DNA from: Parvularcula sp964556115
Lineage (GTDB): Bacteria > Pseudomonadota > Alphaproteobacteria > Caulobacterales > Parvularculaceae
Direction of reading: 5' to 3'
Assembly: GCA_964556115.1 (NCBI GenBank)
Contig: CAZKVC010000003.1
Location: 163,958 to 227,957, forward strand
DNA length: 64,000 nt
Position 1 is the stretch's first letter. Each line of letters starts with the position of its first letter. Positions 1 through 7,413 of this stretch are shown piece after piece. Both the position numbers and the translations under genes were made by a program. Under the pieces are notes generated by a model, which saw nothing but the letters and a program-made list of their open reading frames with translations, had not been told where the DNA came from and made no database searches.

Positions 1-2
1 CG

Positions 3-101
3 GCGCGCAACTGGCGTTGGGACGGTGCCTTGGTGACGTGGTGGGATCGTGGTGCCATGGCCAAGAGCTATGTCGCCGACCCGCCCGAAGCAAGACGCTA
101 G
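3..101 (+). CDS. possible 3' end of an unidentified gene
   Basis: An open frame enters from the left edge and gives 32 residues, including WRWDGALVTWWDRG and ending PPEARR, before TAG at 99-101. Its stop shares the palindrome CTAG with the cysH stop on the other strand, so the two genes would meet tail to tail. The tryptophan-rich end is faintly like the C-terminus of TauD-type dioxygenases, but too little is present to name it. It could be chance in GC-rich DNA. Confidence 0.25.
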   Translation, partial: ARNWRWDGALVTWWDRGAMAKSYVADPPEARR

Positions 102-814
102 CGGTCGTGAATGCCGCATTCGCGCTTGTCACTGCCTGCCCAGCGTCCCGCACGGATATCGTCGCCCTCATCGGCCGGACGTGTGCAGGGCCAGCAGCCA
201 ATCGAGGGGTAGCCCTGGGCGGTCAATGGGTGCCGGGGCAGATCATGGTGCTCGATATAGGAGGCCACGTCCTCACGGCTCCACCGGACGAGCGGGTTCA
301 CCTTGTGGTGGGTGCCGTTCCATTCGAAGGCCGGCAGGCTGATGCGGCCGCCGCCGTGGAACGCCTTGCGGCCCGTGATCCACGCATCATAACCGTCCAG
401 CGCATCGCCCAGCGGCCTGATCTTGCGAAGCTCGCAGCAGGCGTCAGGATCGCGCCGCCAGAGATCGCCGGCGGCGTCTTCCTCTTCAACCTCTTCCTTG
501 TTGGGGCGGAGGTCCCGCACATTGGTCAGGCCGAGCTGGTGGGCGAGCCTGCGGCGGTAGCTGAGGGTCTGGGCGAAATGCTTGCCCGTCTCGATGAACA
601 GCACCGGTGCGGAGCGGTCGACGCTCGCCAGAAGGTGCAGCAGCACCACCGATTCCGCGCCGAAGCTCGACACGAGAGCGATGCGCCCTGCAAAGACCCT
701 GTCGAGGGCGGTGGAAAGAATATCCTCGGCGCTCGCCCCGCGATGGCTCGAGGCGAGCTCGCGAGCGAGTTCGGCGGGGGCCGCCGGTTCTCTCTTCAAG
801 GCCGTCGCTGTCAC
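98..814 (-). CDS. cysH: assimilatory APS/PAPS reductase CysH
   Basis: 238 aa. Reduces adenylyl sulfate (or 3'-phosphoadenylyl sulfate) to sulfite in cytoplasmic sulfate assimilation. The PP-loop SSFGAES lies at residues 49-55, and ITGRKAFHGGGR near 146-157 fits the nucleotide site. CC at 126-127 and CWPC at 207-210 are the four cysteines of the [4Fe-4S] cluster found in APS-using enzymes and absent from E. coli-type PAPS reductases, so APS is the likelier substrate. The C-terminal RECGIH carries the catalytic Cys233. The start is GTG and overlaps the DUF934 stop by 4 nt, which points to translational coupling. It is the last gene of the cys operon and makes the sulfite used by CysI. Confidence 0.93.
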   Translation of the reverse strand: MTATALKREPAAPAELARELASSHRGASAEDILSTALDRVFAGRIALVSSFGAESVVLLHLLASVDRSAPVLFIETGKHFAQTLSYRRRLAHQLGLTNVRDLRPNKEEVEEEDAAGDLWRRDPDACCELRKIRPLGDALDGYDAWITGRKAFHGGGRISLPAFEWNGTHHKVNPLVRWSREDVASYIEHHDLPRHPLTAQGYPSIGCWPCTRPADEGDDIRAGRWAGSDKRECGIHDR

Positions 815-1209
815 AGAGCACCCTCGCGCAACTCAAACACCACTTCACTCCCGGCCGGCCTTTGATAGGGCCGGGTCCGTGAGGTCAGGGCGAAACGAAA
901 GTCGTCTAAGCGCCCAAGCTCTTCAATTTCCACCGTAGAAACGCCGAGACGTTTCAGAAAAACGACCTGATCGGGAAGAACATAGCCGGTCATCCGGATC
1001 TCGCCTTCGAACCCGAAGCGTTCCCGCAGGAGCCGGGCCTGGGTCATCGCGCGCCCGTCCTTGAAGCCCGGCATGGCGAGTTGCAGCGTCCGTACGCCCG
1101 CAAGATCCGGCGTTTCGGCCATGAGATCCCGCTCAGGACCGATTTCGAGCTCCGGCGCTGCTGCGATGTCGAGAAGAGCCCCCGTCTGAAGATCAAGCAG
1201 CTTCGGCAT
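811..1209 (-). CDS. DUF934 family protein of the cys operon
   Basis: 132 aa from the ATG at 1209 (MPKLLDLQTG). The open frame continues upstream, but only as a shadow of cysI, and the family length fits this start. DUF934 proteins are regularly encoded beside cysI/cysH in proteobacteria; their biochemical role is not settled. The protein is soluble, with no signal peptide and no cysteine pairs. The central MPGFKDGRAMTQARLLRERF and the GYVLPDQVVFLKRLGV stretch are the conserved parts. The start lies 17 nt inside cysI and the end overlaps cysH by 4 nt, so it is translated as part of the operon. A helper role in sulfite or sulfate reduction is inferred from position only. Confidence 0.85.
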   Translation of the reverse strand: MPKLLDLQTGALLDIAAAPELEIGPERDLMAETPDLAGVRTLQLAMPGFKDGRAMTQARLLRERFGFEGEIRMTGYVLPDQVVFLKRLGVSTVEIEELGRLDDFRFALTSRTRPYQRPAGSEVVFELREGAL

Positions 1210-2857
1210 AGAGCGCCTCCTTGAAGGGTTCCGCGCCCAGCCGGCGGTAGGTCTCGATGAAGCGTTCCTCGGTGCCCTTGCGAAGAGCGAGGTAGGTTTC
1301 GACCACCCGCTCGACCGCGTCGACGACCTGATCGGTGGACAGACCACGCCCGACGATCTCGCCGATGGCGGTGTCTTCATCCGCGCTGCCGCCGAGGGTG
1401 AGCTGGTAGTATTCCTCCCCTTTCTTATCGACGCCCAGAATGCCGATATGGCCGACATGGTGATGGCCGCAGGCATTGATGCAGCCGGAAATCTTGATCT
1501 TCAGCTCACCAATGGTCTCCTGCCGCCCCAGGTCGGCGAAGCGTTCCTGGATACGGTTCGCGACAGGGATCGAGCGCGTATTGGCGAGGTTGCAGAAATC
1601 AAGCCCCGGGCAGGCGATGATGTCCGAGAGAAGCCCATGATTGGGTGAAGCAAGACCTGTATCTTCAAGCGCCCTGTAGACCGCATGAAGATCGTGCTCC
1701 GCCACATGCGGCAGGACGATGTTCTGCTCATGGGTGGTGCGGATGTCGTCATGGCCGAAGCGCTCGGCGATAGCTGCGAGTGCATCCATCTGATCGGCGG
1801 TGATATCGCCGGGCGGGGTGCCGGGGGTCTTGAGCGACACCGTTGCCGAGCGGTAGCCTTCGACCTTGTGCGGATGGGTATTGTGCCTGAGCCAACGGGC
1901 GAAACCGGGATCGGCCTTGCGGCTTTCTTCCAAAGACGCCTCAGCATCGCGCGGCTGAAGCCCGGGGCCTGCAAAGAAGCTCGCTATACGTCCGAACTCG
2001 CCTTCGGGAAGATCGGCGGAGCCGCCCGCGGCGCGCATCGCCTCGAACTCCTCTTCCACCGCACGCCGGAACTCATCGGGTCCTACGGCGTCGACAAGGA
2101 TCTTGATCCTGGCCTTGTAAAGATTATCGCGCCGTCCACGAACGTTATAGACGCGCAGGATTGCCTCGAGATAGGTGAGAAGATCGCCTTTGGGCAGGAA
2201 GTCTCGAATTTCCCTGGCAATCGCAGGGGTGCGCCCCTGCCCGCCCCCGACAAAGATCCGGTAGCCAGCCTCGCCCTCGGTATTGCGAACGAGGGCAATG
2301 CCGATGTCATGCACACGGATGGCCGCGCGGTCCTTGTCGGTCGCGGTGACGGCGATCTTGAACTTGCGGGGCAGGAAGGTGAATTCAGGATGGAGGGTCG
2401 ACCATTGACGGATGACCTCGCAGGTGATCCGCGGGTCCTCGACTTCGCCCGGCGTGGCGCCAGCGAGCGGGTCCGTCGTCGTGTTGCGGATACAGTTCCC
2501 GCTGGTCTGGATTGCATGCATTTCCGCATCGGCGAGCCTGTCGAGGATGTCCGGAACATCCTTCAGCTTCGGCCAGTTGAACTGAATATTCTGCCGTGTA
2601 CTGATGTGGCCGTAGCCCCTGTCATAGTCGCGGGCGATCGAGGCGAGAACCCGCAGCTGGCCTGGGTTCAGGCTGCCATTAGGGATGGCAACACGCAGCA
2701 TGTAGGCGTGAAGCTGCAGATAGAGACCGTTCATCAGCCGCAGCGGCTTGAATTCGTCCTCGGTCAGATCGCCCTCGATCCGCCGTTCGACTTGCCAGCG
2801 AAATTCTTTGACGCGGTCCTTGACGATGGCCCGGTCGTGTTCGTCGTAGCGATACAT
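1193..2857 (-). CDS. cysI: sulfite reductase hemoprotein subunit (nitrite/sulfite reductase family)
   Basis: 554 aa. Six-electron reduction of sulfite to sulfide using sirohaem coupled to a [4Fe-4S] cluster. The cluster and sirohaem ligands are C416, C422, C459 and C463 (CPGLDFC and SGCINAC, the CX5C...CX3C pattern of the family). Two ferredoxin-like half-domains are visible, with GHISTRQNIQFNW near residue 83 and the repeated half GHDDIRTTHEQNIVL near 368. Cytoplasmic. No CysJ flavoprotein gene is in the window, so the electron donor (ferredoxin or an unlinked flavoprotein) is unknown. The reading of sulfite rather than nitrite rests on the cysG/cysH neighbours. A 3-nt gap follows the DUF2849 gene. 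Confidence 0.92.
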   Translation of the reverse strand: MYRYDEHDRAIVKDRVKEFRWQVERRIEGDLTEDEFKPLRLMNGLYLQLHAYMLRVAIPNGSLNPGQLRVLASIARDYDRGYGHISTRQNIQFNWPKLKDVPDILDRLADAEMHAIQTSGNCIRNTTTDPLAGATPGEVEDPRITCEVIRQWSTLHPEFTFLPRKFKIAVTATDKDRAAIRVHDIGIALVRNTEGEAGYRIFVGGGQGRTPAIAREIRDFLPKGDLLTYLEAILRVYNVRGRRDNLYKARIKILVDAVGPDEFRRAVEEEFEAMRAAGGSADLPEGEFGRIASFFAGPGLQPRDAEASLEESRKADPGFARWLRHNTHPHKVEGYRSATVSLKTPGTPPGDITADQMDALAAIAERFGHDDIRTTHEQNIVLPHVAEHDLHAVYRALEDTGLASPNHGLLSDIIACPGLDFCNLANTRSIPVANRIQERFADLGRQETIGELKIKISGCINACGHHHVGHIGILGVDKKGEEYYQLTLGGSADEDTAIGEIVGRGLSTDQVVDAVERVVETYLALRKGTEERFIETYRRLGAEPFKEALYAEAA

Positions 2858-2860
2858 GGC

Positions 2861-3214
2861 CTAGACCTCCGGCCCGACATTGGTGCTGGGTCCGTCCCGG
2901 CGAATGGTCTCGCGCAGCGTTCCGCGCCCTGACGGGTTCCGGCCTTCGTCGGCATCCATCAGGTAGGGACCAACCACGCGGCCTTCGTCCTGACCAGCCA
3001 GCTCCAAGGCCGTCAGCGCGTCGGCGCCTTCATAAAGGGCAGCCCTGGCGATCACTCCGGTCCACCCACCATTCTTTGTACGGTAGACGACATCCCCATC
3101 GAAAAGGTCGTTGGCGGTGATGAGCTTGAGGCCCTCGTTCCGCGCCTTCTTCACCCCGCCTGCCGCGATCTTCACCGGTGCAGGAGAAGGCACCTGCCGT
3201 TTGGTCACGCTCAT
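2861..3214 (-). CDS. DUF2849 family protein of the cys operon
   Basis: 117 aa from the ATG at 3214 (MSVTKRQVPS). This start overlaps the cysG stop by 4 nt; the longer upstream frame is a shadow of cysG. DUF2849 is a small alphaproteobacterial family found between cysG and cysI. Its function is unknown. Visible features are a basic N-terminus (VKKARNEGLKLITANDLFDG), a central KNGGWTGVIARAALYEG segment, and no cysteine, signal peptide or membrane span. The position suggests a soluble accessory factor for sulfite reductase, perhaps in sirohaem delivery or electron supply. That is inference. Confidence 0.82.
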   Translation of the reverse strand: MSVTKRQVPSPAPVKIAAGGVKKARNEGLKLITANDLFDGDVVYRTKNGGWTGVIARAALYEGADALTALELAGQDEGRVVGPYLMDADEGRNPSGRGTLRETIRRDGPSTNVGPEV

Positions 3215-4596
3215 GCTGCGATCTCCTCGAGGAAGGCGGGAAGGGCGGGCTGCTGATCGAGCGCTGCCACCTCGCCGATGATGAGAAGCGCCGGCGCGTT
3301 CACCCGGGCAGCGGCCTCTCCCAGTCCTGAAAGATCCGTCCTGATGATCCGCTCGGTCGGGCGCGTTCCGTCGGCAATGACCACCGCCGGGGTGGATGCA
3401 GAAAGCCCGCCTGCGACCAGTCTCGAGGCGACCTCCGCGGCCTTCGCGACGCCCATATAGACGACCAGCGTGCCGCCTGCCTTGGCAAGGGCGTCCCAGT
3501 TCGTATGCGCCGCTGAACTGCGCCCCGCCTCGGCTGTCACGAAGGTCACCGAGGGGCTGACCCCGCGATGGGTCAGGGGGAGGGACGCACGCGCGGCGCA
3601 TCCCATGGCCGCGGAAATGCCGGGCACCACGGTGGTGGCAACGCCCGCTTTCTTCAGTACGAAAAGTTCTTCGCCGCCCCTGCCGAAGATGAAGGGATCG
3701 CCGCCTTTCAGCCGCACGACCCTCTTGCCTTCACGGGCAAGACTGATCATCAGCGCACAGATGTCTTCCTGGGGGAGGCTGTGATCGGCGCGTTTCTTGC
3801 CCACATAGACACGGTCCGCATCGCGGCGGCAGAGGTCGAGTATGGCTTCAGGCACGAGGTTGTCGTGAAGGATCACGTCCGCCTCCTGACAGAACCTGAG
3901 AGCCTTCAAGGTGAGAAGCTCCGGGTCGCCCGGTCCCGCGCCGACGATCGCGACGTGCCCCTGCTTGCGGCCCTGAAGCTCCTCTTGGAAAATCCGCTCG
4001 GCCTCATCCTGATCGCCTTCGAGAACCGCGCGTTCGGCAGAGCCGCCGAAGAAACGCTCCCAGAAGGCGCGGCGCTCCTGAGGGGGAAGGGCGCCGACCC
4101 GGGGACGGCGCTCCTTGGCAAAGCCGATCACGTCGCCAAGCCTTGCGGGAAGCTTCGCCTCGAGATGCTCGCGAAGGCGGCGGCCAAGCACGGGAGCCGC
4201 GCCGCCGGTCGAAATACCGATGACGAGATCGCCCCGGCGGACGATCGAGGGGATGGTGACATCGCAAAGCTCGGGCCTGTCCACGACATTGACCGGCACG
4301 CGCGCCTGCCGGGCCAGTGCCGCCAGACGCTCATCACATTCATCGGAGCCGGTCGCGGCGATCAGAAGGCGGCAGTTCTCAGTGAGGTCTTCCAATGTGG
4401 GCAAGCCCTGGCGCAGCTTGGCGGCGCCCAAGGTCTCCTCGTCGAAATCAGCCCGCGGGGCACCGTCGCCTGTGAAGATCGTGAGCGCCGCGCCACTTTG
4501 CGCGACCAGCCTGGCCTTGCGCAGGGCCAGCTCCCCGCCGCCGGCAATGATCACCGTGCCGCCGTCGAGATTGAGAAAGGCAGGAAGAAAACGCAT
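3211..4596 (-). CDS. cysG: sirohaem synthase CysG
   Basis: 461 aa, a fusion as in E. coli CysG. Residues 1 to about 205 form the precorrin-2 dehydrogenase/sirohydrochlorin ferrochelatase half (NAD-binding GGGELALRKARL near 15). Residues from about 215 form the uroporphyrinogen-III C-methyltransferase half, with VGAGPGDPELLTLKALR, GGDPFIFGRGGEE and PLTHRG. It makes the sirohaem required by the CysI protein encoded two genes downstream. First gene of the operon: ATG at 4596 lies just downstream of the operator-like motif at 4600-4612, with no good Shine-Dalgarno. It drains uroporphyrinogen III from the pathway in which HemE, HemJ and HemH (also in this window) make haem. Confidence 0.95.
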   Translation of the reverse strand: MRFLPAFLNLDGGTVIIAGGGELALRKARLVAQSGAALTIFTGDGAPRADFDEETLGAAKLRQGLPTLEDLTENCRLLIAATGSDECDERLAALARQARVPVNVVDRPELCDVTIPSIVRRGDLVIGISTGGAAPVLGRRLREHLEAKLPARLGDVIGFAKERRPRVGALPPQERRAFWERFFGGSAERAVLEGDQDEAERIFQEELQGRKQGHVAIVGAGPGDPELLTLKALRFCQEADVILHDNLVPEAILDLCRRDADRVYVGKKRADHSLPQEDICALMISLAREGKRVVRLKGGDPFIFGRGGEELFVLKKAGVATTVVPGISAAMGCAARASLPLTHRGVSPSVTFVTAEAGRSSAAHTNWDALAKAGGTLVVYMGVAKAAEVASRLVAGGLSASTPAVVIADGTRPTERIIRTDLSGLGEAAARVNAPALLIIGEVAALDQQPALPAFLEEIAA

Positions 4597-4599
4597 CTG

Positions 4600-4697
4600 T
4601 TAGAAAACCTATTGAACTTCAGCCTGACTGGTTATGTGCTGAGGCGAGGCCGATCCGGCAAACGAATCTTCGTGGGGACACCCATTAGGTTTTCTAA
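4600..4697. promoter_or_regulatory. paired LysR-type (T-N11-A) motifs in the divergent cysG/lysR promoter
   Basis: The 113-bp gap between cysG and the LysR gene holds a perfect 12-bp inverted repeat: TTAGAAAACCTA at 4600-4611 and TAGGTTTTCTAA at 4686-4697. The right copy extended by one base, TTAGGTTTTCTAA (4685-4697), is a T-N11-A box with inverted TTAG/CTAA ends. Each copy lies in the same orientation just upstream of its gene's start. This fits binding by the adjacent LysR regulator to control both transcripts. The protein-DNA link is inferred. Confidence 0.55.
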
Positions 4698-4709
4698 GGA
4701 GAGCAGACG

Positions 4710-5615
4710 ATGCGCAAGCTTCCGCCCCTGAACGCCTTGCGCGCTTTCGAAGCTGCCGGGCGCCATCTGAGCTTCTCCCGAGCGGCCGACGAGCTTGCCG
4801 TCACCCCCGGCGCGATCAGCCAGCAGATGCGGACCCTCGAGGAATGGCTCGGCACGCCCTTGTTCAAACGCGCACCCAAGGGGCTCGAGCTGACGGAGGC
4901 GGGGGCCGCAGCCCTGCCCCATATGCGCGAGGGGTTCGACAATCTTCTGACGGCCGTGCGGCTGATACAGTCTGGACATGGCCCCCAGAGGGTGACGGTC
5001 TCCGTCGCGCCCTCCTTCGCTTCGAAATGGCTGGTGCCGCGGCTCGATCAGTTCCAGGCAAGGTACCCAGACCTCGATGTCTATCTTCACGCCGACATGG
5101 ACGTGGTCGATTTCGCCGAAGCCGATGTGGACCTCGCCATCCGCTTTGGCAGGGGCGGCTATAAGGGTCTCGCTTCAGAACGTTTGATGAGCGAAAGCAT
5201 CGTTCCGGTCTGTGCGCCAAACCTTCTGAAGGGGAATGCTGCCATCAAGGCGCCGCAGGACCTTCTAGCCCAGACGCTGATCCATGACGACAGCGACAAG
5301 GACGGGGTCGTGACCTGGCCGATGTGGCTGAAGGCGGCGGGGGTCGAGGGTGATGCAGGCCTGCGGGGTCCGCGCTTCAATCAGTCCTCCCTGGTCATCG
5401 AAGCGGCGGTGGCGGGCAAGGGGGTGGCTCTCGCCCGCTACGCGCTCGCGCTTGCGGACCTGGAGGCGGCGCGGCTCGTCATTCCCTTCGGCCAGCAGAC
5501 GCCGACCGATTTTTCCTACTGGGTAGTCTACCCCGAAGCGAAAGCGGCCCTGCCGGAGGTCGCCGCCTTTATCGACTGGCTGCGGAGTGAGGCTCGGCCC
5601 GCGAAGCCGGCGTAA
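4710..5615 (+). CDS. LysR-family transcriptional regulator (GcvA/AmpR-like)
   Basis: 301 aa. The N-terminal winged helix-turn-helix spans about residues 6-65 (LNALRAFEAAGRHLSFSRAA, then TPGAISQQMRTLE). The rest is the periplasmic-binding-like effector domain. The PLNALRAFEAAGRHLSF opening is that of the GcvA/AmpR subgroup rather than CysB. A good Shine-Dalgarno (AAGGAGAG) ends 7 nt before the ATG and abuts the T-N11-A box, so autorepression is plausible. Divergent orientation to the cys operon suggests it controls sulfate assimilation. The effector is unknown. The 3' end overlaps the convergent DUF962 gene by 47 bp. Confidence 0.88.
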   Translation: MRKLPPLNALRAFEAAGRHLSFSRAADELAVTPGAISQQMRTLEEWLGTPLFKRAPKGLELTEAGAAALPHMREGFDNLLTAVRLIQSGHGPQRVTVSVAPSFASKWLVPRLDQFQARYPDLDVYLHADMDVVDFAEADVDLAIRFGRGGYKGLASERLMSESIVPVCAPNLLKGNAAIKAPQDLLAQTLIHDDSDKDGVVTWPMWLKAAGVEGDAGLRGPRFNQSSLVIEAAVAGKGVALARYALALADLEAARLVIPFGQQTPTDFSYWVVYPEAKAALPEVAAFIDWLRSEARPAKPA

Positions 5616-5928
5616 GCGCCCCGGCTTTTTCAAGCTCCGGCCGCAGCCGCCCGGTCAGCGCCAGGAAGAACATGCGGTAGTCACTCATCAGCGACCACCA
5701 GGGATGCTTGAAGGTGGCAGGCTTGTTGCGCTCGACAAAGGCATGGCTGACCCAGGCGAAGCCGTAGCCGACCACCGGGATCAGGAGGAGAAGCAGGAAC
5801 CGCCCGGTCACGAGCGCCCAGGCGAGCACCACAAGGGTGAGGGCCGTCCCGATATAGTGGAAGAGTCTCGTGCCGAAGCGGGCATGTTCGCGAAGGTAAT
5901 GCGGCCAGAACTCACTGAAACTGTTCAT
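5569..5928 (-). CDS. DUF962 (Mpo1-like) membrane protein
   Basis: 119 aa from the ATG at 5928, which has AAGGAGC 5 nt upstream; a longer frame to 5958 lacks such a site. It matches DUF962, the family of yeast Mpo1 (2-hydroxy fatty acid dioxygenase): HYIGTA near residue 26, two adjacent membrane segments (about 28-60), and WVSHAFVERNKPATFKHPWW with the conserved histidines. Bacterial members are uncharacterised small inner-membrane proteins. The last 47 bp overlap the end of the LysR gene on the other strand. Confidence 0.78.
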   Translation of the reverse strand: MNSFSEFWPHYLREHARFGTRLFHYIGTALTLVVLAWALVTGRFLLLLLIPVVGYGFAWVSHAFVERNKPATFKHPWWSLMSDYRMFFLALTGRLRPELEKAGALTPASRAEPHSAASR

Positions 5929-6006
5929 CACCAGCTCCTTTTCGGGACAATAGGCCAAGTCTAGCAGATGCGAGCCCGAACGCGAAACCTCAGCGGCCGC
6001 AGCTTC

Positions 6007-6267
6007 TTACGAGACCAGCGAGCCCCAGATCACGATGACCGCGCCGAGAATGACCAGAGCTGCCCCAAGACGCAGGGTGGTCGAGTTTGCCCGCTTCTTG
6101 ACAAGACCATAGGCGAGCCCGGCGCCACAGAGGATTGAAGCGGCCACGGCGAAGTCGGGGCCCGTCCAGTTGACCTCGTCCGTCATCTGCCCTGCGACCA
6201 GCGGTACAAGAAGCAGGAGCGCGGGCGCGAGGGCCCAGAACAGAACGCGGTTCGATAAATCCGCCAT
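6007..6267 (-). CDS. small hypothetical membrane protein
   Basis: 86 aa. Three hydrophobic segments are visible (about residues 8-26, 38-55 and 64-84), separated by short polar loops; KKRANSTTLRLG lies between the last two. I do not recognise a family. It stands alone between the DUF962 gene and bioB. The hydrophobic pattern and neighbour-like codon use support a real gene. Confidence 0.6.
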   Translation of the reverse strand: MADLSNRVLFWALAPALLLLVPLVAGQMTDEVNWTGPDFAVAASILCGAGLAYGLVKKRANSTTLRLGAALVILGAVIVIWGSLVS

Positions 6268-6331
6268 GCCATCCTCATCGTCAATAGCGGTCAGAGGCTA
6301 GCATACTTATCGATAAACGGAAAGTCCGGCA

Positions 6332-7315
6332 TCAGTTCGCAGGTTCAGGAGCGGGTTTTTTCGGGCGCAGGCCCAGCTTCGCAAACAGCGCGGCATCGCT
6401 GCCCGGGTCCGGGTTGGCGGTGGTGAGAAGGGCGTCGCCAACGAAGATCGAGTTCGCCCCGGCAAGAAACGCAAGCGCTTGGGTCTCGTCACTCATCGCT
6501 TCGCGTCCGGCCGAGAGGCGCACCACGCTTTCGGGCATGGTGATGCGGGCGACGGCAATCGTGCGGATGAGTTCGATCGGGTCCACCGGCTCACCCATGC
6601 CAAGAGGCGTTCCCTCGATCGGGACAAGCGCGTTGATCGGCACCGAGCCGGGGTGGGCAGGCAGGGTTGCAAGGCTTCGGATGAAACTGACCCGGTCGTC
6701 CCGGGTCTCGCCGAGCCCCATGATACCGCCGCAGCAGACCGAGATGCCCGCCCGGCGCACCACATCGAGGGTATCGAGCCTGTCCGCGAAGCTCCGCGTG
6801 GTGATGACCTTGTCGTAGTGCTCTTCGGACGTATCGATATTGTGGTTGTAATAGTCGAGCCCGGCTTCCTTCAGCGCCTCGGCTTGGCTTTCGCTCAGCA
6901 TGCCGAGGGTCATGCATGTCTCGAGGCCGAGCTCCCGCACGCCGCCGATCATACGCTTGAGGGTCGGCATGTCGCGGTCCTTGGGCGAGCGCCAGGCGGC
7001 TCCCATGCAGAAGCGCGTCGCGCCGCTGTCCCTGGCCCTCCGCGCCTCGGTCAGGACCTCGTCCGCAACCATCAGCTTGGATGCCTTCAGGCCGGTATCG
7101 AAACGCGCTGACTGACTGCAGTAGCCGCAGTCCTCGGGGCACCCGCCGGTCTTGATGGAAAGAAGCTGCGCGCCTTCGACCTCCGCCGGATCGAAGCAGG
7201 CGCGGTGGACGCTCGCGGCCCTGAAGACAAGCTCCGTAAAGGGAAGATCGAAGAGTTCGGCGATCTCTTCCTTCGTCCAGTCAGTGCGCGGCTGGTGTTC
7301 GAGCGTGTCGAGCAT
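6332..7315 (-). CDS. bioB: biotin synthase BioB
   Basis: 327 aa. Radical-SAM enzyme that inserts sulfur into dethiobiotin, the last step of biotin synthesis. The SAM-cluster cysteines are C59, C63 and C66 in GGCPEDCGYCSQSAR. Family motifs YYNHNIDTSEEHY, CCGGIMGLGE and NSIFVGDALLTT (auxiliary cluster side) are present. Length is normal. The gene is alone, without bioF, bioD or bioA next to it, and lies downstream of a Rho-independent terminator, so it probably has its own promoter in the short gap 7316-7348. Confidence 0.96.
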   Translation of the reverse strand: MLDTLEHQPRTDWTKEEIAELFDLPFTELVFRAASVHRACFDPAEVEGAQLLSIKTGGCPEDCGYCSQSARFDTGLKASKLMVADEVLTEARRARDSGATRFCMGAAWRSPKDRDMPTLKRMIGGVRELGLETCMTLGMLSESQAEALKEAGLDYYNHNIDTSEEHYDKVITTRSFADRLDTLDVVRRAGISVCCGGIMGLGETRDDRVSFIRSLATLPAHPGSVPINALVPIEGTPLGMGEPVDPIELIRTIAVARITMPESVVRLSAGREAMSDETQALAFLAGANSIFVGDALLTTANPDPGSDAALFAKLGLRPKKPAPEPAN

Positions 7316-7348
7316 GGCGGTGGTCCCCTCGGCCTTCGAGCCTCAACG

Positions 7349-7380
7349 AAAAAGGCAGTCCCCGCCTAACGGGAACTGCC
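7349..7380 (-). terminator. Rho-independent terminator after the sugar dehydrogenase gene
   Basis: On the minus strand an 11-bp stem (7354-7364 with 7370-7380, one G-T pair, loop of 5) is followed by TTTTT (7349-7353). It lies 34 bp past the dehydrogenase stop and just upstream of bioB. Confidence 0.8.
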
Positions 7381-7413
7381 CCGGCTGTCACGGCAATAGC
7401 GGGACCGGCCGCC

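Noticed and set aside
17..865. Open frame of 282 codons antisense to cysH
   Set aside because: The cysH reading shows all family motifs on the minus strand; the plus-strand product has none.
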